From the NCBI RefSeq assembly GCF_034930985.1, contig NZ_JAYGIM010000006.1, forward strand, positions 1 through 64,000: DNA of 64,000 bases, read 5' to 3'. The notes beneath the pieces were generated by a model. It had not been told where the DNA came from. It ran no database searches and was given only the letters and a program-made list of their open reading frames with translations. Source of the DNA: Arcicella lustrica (lineage in GTDB: Bacteria > Bacteroidota > Bacteroidia > Cytophagales > Spirosomataceae). Position 1 is the first letter of the stretch, and the number at the start of each line of letters is the position of its first letter. Position numbers and translations under genes: made by a program. Shown in pieces: positions 8,962-16,831 of the stretch.

Positions 8962-9003
8962 GAAAATACTTTCAGCATTAAGCCAAACGCTGAAAGTATT
9001 TTC
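8962..9003 (+). terminator. Hairpin between TonB receptor and MFS gene
   Basis: A 15-bp perfect stem (GAAAATACTTTCAGC at 8962-8976 with its complement at 8989-9003) and a 12-base loop. The downstream bases ATTCGC are not a T-run and the MFS start is only 26 bases away. It may be a leaky terminator or a 3'-end stabiliser that gives the receptor more mRNA than the transporter. Confidence 0.7.
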
Positions 9004-9028
9004 ATTCGCTAATTAACAAGTATTGACA

Positions 9029-10213
9029 ATGAACAAACTACTAACATACGAAAATAAATTACTGGCGCTGATGAGCGTTACTTTCGGATTGGTTTTTATG
9101 GATAGAATGGCGGTTGCGTACCTTTCGCCTTTTATCATCAAGGACCTTTCTTTGAATAATACGCAAATTGGTTTGCTAGTTTCTGGATTGTCCTTTACTT
9201 GGGCTTTTTCTGGTTATTTCTTAACGGCTTGGTCAGAAGCGAATAATAAGAAAAAAGTTGTTTTCGTATTGTCTGTCGTGGTGTTTTCATTGTGTTCCAT
9301 CAGTTCTGGTTTGACAGCTTCTTTTGGTATTTTATTACTTACTCGCTTGCTGATGGGACTTTCGGAAGGACCAACTTTGCCTTTAATCCAGTCGTTTATC
9401 GCTAAAGAATCTTCAAAAGGTCGTTTGGGTTTCAACATGGGTTTTCTTCAAAGTTTTGGTTCAACACTCTTCGGTTTTTTGATTGCTCCAATACTTTTAG
9501 TGGCTTTGGCTGAAAACTTAGGTTGGCGTTCCACTTTCTTTATTGTGGGTATTCCGGGTTTGATTTTAGCTTTTATCAATTGGAATTTTGTAAAAAATAG
9601 TACAACAGAAAGTACACATACGCAAGAAGACCAAGGTTTGTCTTTCGGAGAAATCATGCAATTCAGGAATATCAAAGTAGCTGTTTTATTGAGTTGCTGT
9701 TTAATGGTTTGGATGAATTGTTGCATAGCATTTTTGCCAAAATTCATCGTAGAAGTACAAGGTTTACCAGAAGGTGAAGTTGGGAAAATCCTAGGTTTAA
9801 TGGGGCTTTCTTCCCTTTTTTCAGGGATTATTGTACCTACTTTATCGGATAAATTCGGAAGAAAGCCATTGGTCATAATTTTTTGTTTGATAGGCATTTT
9901 TTATCCATTATCTATTATTCTTTTACAAAATTCATCTGTTCAGCTTCCTGCTATGTTTTTTACTTATTCTATGTTTGGGGCTGTTCCAGTGGTGTTTTCG
10001 GCAATACCTTCAGAAACGCTACCGATTAATTCAACAGGAAAAGGTATTGGTTTTATCGCTGGTGCAGGCGAATTTGTAGGTGGTGTTTTAGCTCCAGTGA
10101 TTGCAGGAATTTTGGCAGATAAGTACGGAATGACTATGCCATTTTATGTTGCTGCGGTTGCCGCTGTGATTGCCTTTTTGGCTTCTTTCAGTTTTACGGA
10201 AACGAAGAAATAG
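9029..10213 (+). CDS. MFS transporter (anion:cation symporter type)
   Basis: A 394-residue protein with about twelve hydrophobic segments. I use the ATG at 9029; a TTG two codons earlier is the alternative. The N-terminal motif FGLVFMDRMAVAYLSPFI and the loop SDKFGRKPLVI between segments 8 and 9 are typical of the ACS family, which moves organic anions such as hexuronates, phthalates and hydroxybenzoates. Its place after the TonB receptor and before the glycosidases suggests it carries a product of periplasmic hydrolysis, perhaps an aromatic acid or aglycone, across the inner membrane. Family is clear; substrate is inferred from context. Confidence 0.9.
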   Translation: MNKLLTYENKLLALMSVTFGLVFMDRMAVAYLSPFIIKDLSLNNTQIGLLVSGLSFTWAFSGYFLTAWSEANNKKKVVFVLSVVVFSLCSISSGLTASFGILLLTRLLMGLSEGPTLPLIQSFIAKESSKGRLGFNMGFLQSFGSTLFGFLIAPILLVALAENLGWRSTFFIVGIPGLILAFINWNFVKNSTTESTHTQEDQGLSFGEIMQFRNIKVAVLLSCCLMVWMNCCIAFLPKFIVEVQGLPEGEVGKILGLMGLSSLFSGIIVPTLSDKFGRKPLVIIFCLIGIFYPLSIILLQNSSVQLPAMFFTYSMFGAVPVVFSAIPSETLPINSTGKGIGFIAGAGEFVGGVLAPVIAGILADKYGMTMPFYVAAVAAVIAFLASFSFTETKK

Positions 10214-10430
10214 TTTTAGACATGAGCCTTGAGCTATCAGCGATGAGATTGACGATTTTAATTTTTATCCAAATAATTGTATTTACCGAAGAAAAAAAGG
10301 AACTTATTGGTGCTATTTGCCCATTTGTCGAGTATTTCGGCTTAAATGAAGAATAGCGAATTCGAAAAAATATTTTAGAATTACATTCGGGTTCTTATTT
10401 TAATACTTAACATTATCCTAATTACTTACA

Positions 10431-12749
10431 ATGAAAATATCTTTTTTTACTTCAGCTGTATTGCTTTGTGCTTCGATGTCGGTTGTTGCTCAAAAAAAAT
10501 GGAGCGAAACCTCAAAAGGCACATTTAGCCTTATCCAAAATCAAGGAGGACAAACACTTGGTTATTCGCCCAATTCTGGTGTTAAAATATTAACAGTCAA
10601 TGGATTGGCTTTCAAGGATTTAAATAAAAACGGAAAGCTTGATAAGTTTGAAGATTGGCGTTTGCCTTATGAAGAACGAGCAAAAGATTTAGCAACTAAA
10701 CTCAGCATTGAAGAAATTGCAGGTTTGATGTTGTATTCGGCTCATCAATCCATTCCTGCACGTGCGGGTGGATATTTTGCGGGTACTTATAATGGAAAAC
10801 CTTTTAAAGAAGGAGAGGTTAATCCAAGTGATTTAACAGATCAACAAAAGAAGTTTTTGAAAGATGATAATCTTCGTCACGTGTTGATTACGACAGTTCA
10901 AAGTCCAGAAATTGCAGCAGAATGGAATAATAAATTACAAGCATATTGCGAAAGTGTAGGAGCTGGAATTCCTGCCAATAACAGTACTGACCCACGTCAC
11001 GGTACAAAGGCAAGAGCTGAATATGATGCAGCTTCAGGTGGAGAAATTTCGATGTGGCCAAGTTCATTAGGTTTAGCCGCTACTTTTGATGCTTCGGTCG
11101 TGCAAAAATTTGGTGAAGTAGCCGCCGCAGAGTACCGTGCTTTGGGTATCACTACGGCACTTTCGCCACAAGTAGATATTGCGACTGAACCACGTTGGGC
11201 AAGATTCAACGGTACTTTTGGCGAAAGTCCTTTATTATCAGCAGCGATGGCACAAGCTTATTGTGATGGTTTTCAAACTTCTTTAGGTAAAAATTCAAGC
11301 AACAGCGGTTGGGGTTTTGGTAGCGTAAATGCGATGGTGAAGCACTGGCCGGGCGGTGGTTCTGGTGAAGCTGGAAGAGATGCTCACTACGCAAATGGTA
11401 AGTATGCCGTTTATCCGGGCAATAATTTTGATGCTCACATGATTCCTTTTATCAATGGGGCTTTCAAATTAAAAGGTAAAACATTGATGGCTTCGGCTGT
11501 GATGCCTTATTATACGATTTCTTGGAATCAAGATAAAAAGAATGGTGAAAACGTTGCGAATAATTACAACAAGTATATCATCAGCGATTTATTAAGAACA
11601 AAGTATAAATACGATGGCGTTGTGTGTACTGACTGGTTAGTTACTGGCGACCACAAAGCAATGGATGTTTTTATTGATGGAAAATCTTGGGGAGTTGAAA
11701 GCCTTTCGCTTGCTGAACGTCACTACAAAATATTAATGGCTGGTGTTGACCAATTTGGTGGAAACAACGACGCTAAACCTGTGATTGACGCTTATCAAAT
11801 GGGCGTAAAAGAACATGGAGAGGCAAAAATGAGAGCAAGAATGGAACAATCAGCCGTTCGTTTGTTGCGTAATATTTTTAGAGTAGGCGTTTTTGAAAAT
11901 CCTTATTTGATTCCAGAAGAAACGAAAGCGATTGTCGGAAATCCTGAATTTATGAAAGCGGGTTATGAAACTCAATTGAAATCTGTGGTACTCTTGAAAA
12001 ACCAAAGTCAAACTTTACCAATTACAACGAAAAAAACGGTGTATATACCTAAGCGTTATACGCCAGCAAGCCGTAATTTTTTAGGCATGGAAAGTCCCGC
12101 TTCGACGGATTATCCTGTAAGTTTAGACTTGGTGAAAAAGTATTTCAACGTAACTGATAATGCTGATGAAGCTGATTTTGCAGTAGTATTTATTCAAAAT
12201 CCAACGGCAACGATGGGCTATGATAAAGAAGATTTGAAAAACGGAGGAAATGGATATATTCCAATCAGCTTGCAGTACAACGATTATACAGCTACGGAAG
12301 CACGTGAAAAAAGTATTGCTGGTGGCGACCCAATGGAAAACTTTACTAACCGTGGCTACAAAAATAAAACAGCTAAAACTGCCAATGTTACTGATGCACA
12401 ATTGGTTGTAGAAACAAAGGCTAAAATGAAAAATAAGCCTGTGATTGTGTCGGTAAATACTTCAAATCCAATGGTTTTCTCTGAAATTGAACAATCTGCT
12501 ACAGCTATTTTGGTGAACTTTGGCGTACAAGACCAAGCTCTTTTGGATATTATTTCAGGAAAATCAGAACCTTCGGCGCTTTTACCCATGCAAATGCCAG
12601 CCGATATGGCGACTGTTGAAAAACAAGCAGAAGATGTACCTTACGATATGAAACCACACAAAGATTCAGCAGGAAATTTGTATGATTTTGGTTTTGGCTT
12701 AAATTGGAAAGGTGTCATCAAAGACGCTAGAACGACTAGATTTAAGTAA
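10431..12749 (+). CDS. Secreted glycoside hydrolase family 3 (beta-glucosidase-like)
   Basis: A 772-residue protein with a signal peptide (cleavage near VVAQ, residue 21). After it comes a short EF-hand-like loop, DLNKNGKLDKFEDW (about 63-76). The GH3 N-domain shows ATEPRWARFNGTFGESP (251-267), the KHWPGGG motif (304-310) and GRDAHYANGKYAVYPGG-like substrate loops. The probable nucleophile is D401 in GVVCTDWL. A GH3 C-terminal domain follows (VVLLKNQSQTLPI). Members hydrolyse beta-glucosides, xylosides or related sugars. A paralogue with the same loop and signal peptide lies 350 bases downstream, followed by a GH1 enzyme; the three may take apart one glycosylated compound outside the cytoplasm. 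The gap before it (10214-10430) holds only a short AGCT/TGAGC repeat remnant. Confidence 0.92.
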   Translation: MKISFFTSAVLLCASMSVVAQKKWSETSKGTFSLIQNQGGQTLGYSPNSGVKILTVNGLAFKDLNKNGKLDKFEDWRLPYEERAKDLATKLSIEEIAGLMLYSAHQSIPARAGGYFAGTYNGKPFKEGEVNPSDLTDQQKKFLKDDNLRHVLITTVQSPEIAAEWNNKLQAYCESVGAGIPANNSTDPRHGTKARAEYDAASGGEISMWPSSLGLAATFDASVVQKFGEVAAAEYRALGITTALSPQVDIATEPRWARFNGTFGESPLLSAAMAQAYCDGFQTSLGKNSSNSGWGFGSVNAMVKHWPGGGSGEAGRDAHYANGKYAVYPGNNFDAHMIPFINGAFKLKGKTLMASAVMPYYTISWNQDKKNGENVANNYNKYIISDLLRTKYKYDGVVCTDWLVTGDHKAMDVFIDGKSWGVESLSLAERHYKILMAGVDQFGGNNDAKPVIDAYQMGVKEHGEAKMRARMEQSAVRLLRNIFRVGVFENPYLIPEETKAIVGNPEFMKAGYETQLKSVVLLKNQSQTLPITTKKTVYIPKRYTPASRNFLGMESPASTDYPVSLDLVKKYFNVTDNADEADFAVVFIQNPTATMGYDKEDLKNGGNGYIPISLQYNDYTATEAREKSIAGGDPMENFTNRGYKNKTAKTANVTDAQLVVETKAKMKNKPVIVSVNTSNPMVFSEIEQSATAILVNFGVQDQALLDIISGKSEPSALLPMQMPADMATVEKQAEDVPYDMKPHKDSAGNLYDFGFGLNWKGVIKDARTTRFK

Positions 12750-12778
12750 ATAAACATTAGGTTATAAAAATTTAAAAC

Positions 12779-12806
12779 ACTTGCGGAATAATTGGATTCC
12801 GCAAGT
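12779..12806 (+). terminator. Terminator after the first GH3 gene
   Basis: An 11-bp perfect stem, ACTTGCGGAAT at 12779-12789 and ATTCCGCAAGT at 12796-12806, with a 6-base loop and a T-rich tail (tgtcatttctttt). It separates the two GH3 genes into different transcription units. Confidence 0.8.
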
Positions 12807-13099
12807 TGTCATTTCTTTTGTCCATCACAAGAGCATTATTGCTATTTAAGTATTTGTCAACTGTTTTCAAGTATCCTTTTTTGTCAATTTATTGAAAGAC
12901 AAACGTTAATAACTTTTAGATAATAATAAATCTACGAAAGTATTTAATATGATTTTTTCGAGAAAAAATAAGTATAATCTTATTCTGTATGGCTTTGTGA
13001 AATAATCCTTTTTACTAATTAACCTTATTTTCAAGGTTTTAGATAATTAGAAAGATATTTCCAAAAAATCGATTGTTTTTAAAAAACCAATGTTAAGAT
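12807..13099. other. Leader region of the second GH3 gene
   Basis: No gene. TTTGTCAA occurs at 12853-12860 and again at 12880-12887, and the second copy forms an inverted repeat with GACAAA at 12898-12903. These may be regulator half-sites, but they do not match the 21-bp-spaced AraC-type element found elsewhere. The rest is very AT-rich and I see no convincing -33/-7 pair. Confidence 0.35.
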
Positions 13100-15127
13100 A
13101 TGAGAACTTGTTTAAGATTCGGCGCTATTTTATTACTCCAAGTATTGCTAACATTAAGTTTAAATGCTCAAAAATTAGTTCAGCCCACACTCGGAAAGCG
13201 TAATATTGCTACGCTGAAAGTGAAGAATTTTGAATTTAAAGATTTAAACAAAAATGGTAAATTAGACCATTACGAAGATTGGCGTTTACCGATTGATGTA
13301 AGAGTAAAGGATTTGGTGAACCAAATGACTTTAGAAGAGAAAATCGGCTTTATGATTATCAGTACTACTCGTTTGGCGGGCGATTACTCTTTTCAGCCGA
13401 ATGCACCCAAAGCTGAAATTTCAAGTGGCTTCAACGAGGAAGATTTGATGCAACCCATCAATATGTTTACTCGTAAACCTTTGCCTGTTCCTACGATGTC
13501 GGCGGCTGGAACTACCAAAGGAATCATGAATTTTCAGTTGCGTCACTTTATTTTAAGAGCGAATACAAGTGCCAAAATTATGGCTGAGTGGTCGAATAAT
13601 TTACAGGCTTTATGCGAAAGTTCACGTTTGGGAATTCCAGCTGTTATCGCTTCCAATCCAAGAAACCATGTTACTGTTGATGCTTCTATTGGCTTGAGTG
13701 TTGGTACAACGGTTTTCTCGAAATGGCCCGGAGAATTAGGTTTAGCCGCCATGCGTGATTTAAAACTTACTCGTGAATTTGCAGAAATTGCTGGGAAAGA
13801 GTGGTCGGCAGTTGGTTTACGCAAAGGCTATATGTACATGGCAGATTTATCGACCGAACCTCGTTGGCAAAGAATTGAAGGTACTTTTGGCGAAAATGCG
13901 GATTTAACTTCTGATATGATTCGTGAAATTGTTCTGGGTTTTCAAGGAGTAAAATTGGGCAAAAACTCAGTTGCAATGACGACCAAGCACTTTCCGGGTG
14001 GCGGGCCACAAGTAGGAGGGCAGGATTCGCACTTTGATTGGGGAAAAAATGCTCATTATCCGGGTGGAATGTTTGAATATCATTTGAAACCTTTCAAAGC
14101 GGCTATTGCGGCAGGTACTTCTTCTATCATGCCTTATTACTCTGCTCCAAAAGGCAAAGAATTTGAAGAAGTGGGTTTTTCATACAACAAAGCCATTATT
14201 CAAGATTTGCTAAGAAAACAATTGGGCTTTAAAGGAATTATCAATTCTGATACGGGGCCAATTGATATGATGCCTTGGGGTGTTGAGAATCTGACAATTT
14301 TGGAACGTTATCAAAAAGCGATTAATGCAGGAGTAGATATTTTTTCTGGAAGTGCTGACCCTTCGTTATTGTTAGAGACTGTGAAAAAAGGCTTGGTTTC
14401 GGAAGAAAGAATCAATGAATCAATTACTCGTTTACTTCGTGAAAAGTTTCAATTGGGGCTGTTTGAAAACCCTTATGTGGACGTAGAGGTGGCTGTAAAA
14501 ACCGTTGGCAATGCTGATTTTCAGAAAAAAGGCGATTTAGCATTAAGAAAATCAATCGTTTTGTTGCGTAATGAGGACAAACTTTTGCCAATTGCTAAGA
14601 AATCGGCGAATCCAACGAAAGTATATTTTGAAACATATTATGATAATGGAAGAACCAAAAATCCTATAACTGTCAATAAACCCAATATCCAGAATGCTAA
14701 TATTGAATTTGTAGGAAGTAAAGAAGAAGCGGATGTGGTGTTACTTTGGTTGATTCCGAATGGTGGAAGTTTGTTTAGTTCACAAGGCAAGCCTATTGAA
14801 TTGAGTTTATCGAAAAATAAAATTGATGTTGCTCATGTCAACGAAATTATTCAAGCAAAACCAACGATTGTAGCCATCAATTTTACAAATCCATGGGTAA
14901 TTGACGAAATAGGAGGGGGCAATCTGAAATCAGTTTTAGCCACTTTTGGCACAACAAGCGAAGCTTTGATTGACGTTGTGACTGGAGCTTTCAACCCAAC
15001 AGGAAAAATGCCTTTTACAACACCTGTTTCTGAAAAAGTAGTTGCAGAAAATCAATCAGATGTACCGGGTTATTTGAAACCCAAAGGCTATGCTTTATTT
15101 AAGTTTGGCGAAGGAATTAGTTATTAA
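13100..15127 (+). CDS. Secreted glycoside hydrolase family 3 (second copy)
   Basis: A 675-residue protein with a signal peptide (to about LNAQ, residue 24), the same EF-hand-like DLNKNGKLDHYEDW loop (about 48-61) as the upstream paralogue, ADLSTEPRWQRIEGTFGEN (248-266), TTKHFPGGGPQVGG (294-307) and probable nucleophile D384 in GIINSDTG. The C-terminal alpha/beta sandwich (VLLRNEDKLLPI onward) is shorter than in the first copy by nearly 100 residues. The two share a fold and layout but differ around the active site (CTDWL against NSDTG), so they probably accept different linkages or aglycones. A terminator follows directly. Confidence 0.92.
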   Translation: MRTCLRFGAILLLQVLLTLSLNAQKLVQPTLGKRNIATLKVKNFEFKDLNKNGKLDHYEDWRLPIDVRVKDLVNQMTLEEKIGFMIISTTRLAGDYSFQPNAPKAEISSGFNEEDLMQPINMFTRKPLPVPTMSAAGTTKGIMNFQLRHFILRANTSAKIMAEWSNNLQALCESSRLGIPAVIASNPRNHVTVDASIGLSVGTTVFSKWPGELGLAAMRDLKLTREFAEIAGKEWSAVGLRKGYMYMADLSTEPRWQRIEGTFGENADLTSDMIREIVLGFQGVKLGKNSVAMTTKHFPGGGPQVGGQDSHFDWGKNAHYPGGMFEYHLKPFKAAIAAGTSSIMPYYSAPKGKEFEEVGFSYNKAIIQDLLRKQLGFKGIINSDTGPIDMMPWGVENLTILERYQKAINAGVDIFSGSADPSLLLETVKKGLVSEERINESITRLLREKFQLGLFENPYVDVEVAVKTVGNADFQKKGDLALRKSIVLLRNEDKLLPIAKKSANPTKVYFETYYDNGRTKNPITVNKPNIQNANIEFVGSKEEADVVLLWLIPNGGSLFSSQGKPIELSLSKNKIDVAHVNEIIQAKPTIVAINFTNPWVIDEIGGGNLKSVLATFGTTSEALIDVVTGAFNPTGKMPFTTPVSEKVVAENQSDVPGYLKPKGYALFKFGEGISY

Positions 15128-15139
15128 TTGAAATAAAAA

Positions 15140-15169
15140 GGGACTCAAAACAAACCCGTTTTGAGTCCC
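15140..15169 (+). terminator. Terminator after the second GH3 gene
   Basis: A 12-bp perfect stem, GGGACTCAAAAC at 15140-15151 and GTTTTGAGTCCC at 15158-15169, with a 6-base loop, preceded by an A-run and followed by AAAATAT. Strong enough to end transcription. Confidence 0.85.
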
Positions 15170-15314
15170 AAAATATACAAATCTTTATTAAAAGTATTTA
15201 AAATTTTATCGTAAAAACGAAGTCAATTGTGAGTCTTTCAACAGATGTCATCTTGGCTTTGCCTTGTCCTTACTTAATCAATCACAATCAATTTTCAATT
15301 AAAAATTATCAATC

Positions 15315-16739
15315 ATGAAGAACAAAAAACTCTTTTTATTGCTCTGTTTGGCAGTACATTTTGTGAATGCACAAAAGAAACAGCCCTTTTTATGGGGCGT
15401 TGCTACTGCCGCTTATCAAGTAGATGGCAATTATCAAGTAGATGGAAAAGGGGAATCTAAATGGGATTTTCTAACCAACAAAGTAGGCATTACACAATTT
15501 ACGATTGGTGAAAAACAAACGGGAAATGTGGCAATTAATATGTACGACCGCACGCAGTATTTGAAAGATATTCAATTGATGAAAGAGTTGGGCGTAAATG
15601 CTTATCGGATGTCTTTGGATTGGTCACGTATTATTCCAGATGGAGTAGGAGCGGTAAATGAAAAGGCTTTGGCGCATTATGATTTACTTTTTGATGATTT
15701 ACTTGCCGCTGGCATCGAACCTTTAGTGACGATTTATCACTTCGATTATCCTGCTGTTTTATTGCAAAAAGGTGGCTGGGGAAATCCTGAGATGGAAAAT
15801 TGGTATTATAATTATGCTTCTGTGGTAATTAATCGCTTTGGAAAGAAAATTAAAAATTTCATTACTTTCAACGAACCTTATATTGAGTTTTTTCTGGTAG
15901 AAAATATGCTGAATGCTCAGAATAATAAATTGCCAGAAAAAGAATATTATATGAGCCAAATGCAAAAAGCACATCGCCAGTTGATTGCCAATGCCAGAGT
16001 GATAAAACTTTACCATGATTTAAAACTGAAAGGACAAATTGGGATTGTATTGAATGTAAATCCTGCTGCTCCGTGGGACGAGAAAAAAGTAGCCGACCAA
16101 AAAGCGGCTGATTTTCAGGATGTTCTGATAAATGGCTTGTTTTTAGATCCACTTTACAAAGGCAAATATCCCAAAATGGCATTAGATTCTTTGGCGAAGT
16201 ATAATCCAACTTTCAAGCCAAGTACGGAAGATATGGCATTCATTGGAGCAAATAAACCTGATTTTTTAGGAATCAATTTTTACGCTCCAGCCATCGTAAA
16301 AGGCGAAGATTCTGCCATGTCATTGAAATGGTTGGACAATAATCCTGATGAAGTAAAATCAAATGTTGGGCCTGTCAGACCAGAGTATTTATACAAAATG
16401 TTAATGCGTTTAAAAAATGATTATGGCAATCCACAAGTAATTATTACAGAAAACGGGACTGGTTTTGTGTCAGAAGATGTGAAAATAAACGGAAAAATTA
16501 ACGACCCATTGAGAACTGATTATATCAAACGCCATGTAGAATGGGCTTTGAAAGCTAAAAAAGAAGGCGTAAATCTCTTTGGCTACACCGTTTGGAGCGG
16601 CTGGGACAATTTTGAATGGGTTTCGGGTTATACTAAACGTTTGGGCTTGATTTACGTAGATTTCGCCACCCAAGAACGCACGCCAAAACAGAGCTTTTAC
16701 GAGTATCAAAAAATAATTAAAGAAAATAGGAGCTTTTAG
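15315..16739 (+). CDS. Glycoside hydrolase family 1 beta-glucosidase with an export signal
   Basis: A 474-residue protein of normal GH1 length. The acid/base is E187 in TFNEP and the nucleophile is E379 in ITENGTG. FLWGVATAAYQVDG near the N-terminus and YTVWSGWDNFEW near the C-terminus are standard GH1 sugar-binding segments. The first 20 residues form a clear signal peptide ending in VNAQ, so the enzyme is exported; most bacterial GH1 enzymes are cytoplasmic. It follows two exported GH3 enzymes and a TonB receptor, pointing to periplasmic removal of glucose from an imported glycoside. GH1 enzymes often act on aryl glucosides, which fits the aromatic catabolic genes downstream; the true substrate is unknown. 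Confidence 0.92.
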   Translation: MKNKKLFLLLCLAVHFVNAQKKQPFLWGVATAAYQVDGNYQVDGKGESKWDFLTNKVGITQFTIGEKQTGNVAINMYDRTQYLKDIQLMKELGVNAYRMSLDWSRIIPDGVGAVNEKALAHYDLLFDDLLAAGIEPLVTIYHFDYPAVLLQKGGWGNPEMENWYYNYASVVINRFGKKIKNFITFNEPYIEFFLVENMLNAQNNKLPEKEYYMSQMQKAHRQLIANARVIKLYHDLKLKGQIGIVLNVNPAAPWDEKKVADQKAADFQDVLINGLFLDPLYKGKYPKMALDSLAKYNPTFKPSTEDMAFIGANKPDFLGINFYAPAIVKGEDSAMSLKWLDNNPDEVKSNVGPVRPEYLYKMLMRLKNDYGNPQVIITENGTGFVSEDVKINGKINDPLRTDYIKRHVEWALKAKKEGVNLFGYTVWSGWDNFEWVSGYTKRLGLIYVDFATQERTPKQSFYEYQKIIKENRSF

Positions 16740-16815
16740 CTGTGAGCGATGAGCTTTGAGCTTTTTTCTACCATGATTAATTAAACTCAAGACACATAGC
16801 TCAAAGCTCACAGCT
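16738..16815. repeat. AGCT/TGAGC-type intergenic inverted repeat
   Basis: The left arm begins AGCTGTGAGC at 16738, inside the GH1 stop codon, and continues GATGAGCTTTGAGCT. The right arm AGCTCAAAGCTCACAGCT ends at 16815, seventeen bases before the malic enzyme start. The arms pair with one 7-base bulge. Related words recur at about 10222, 29810-29927, 40992-41023, 43593-43624, 47167-47198 and 47348-47379. Confidence 0.75.
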
Positions 16816-16831
16816 TATAAATTAAACTACA

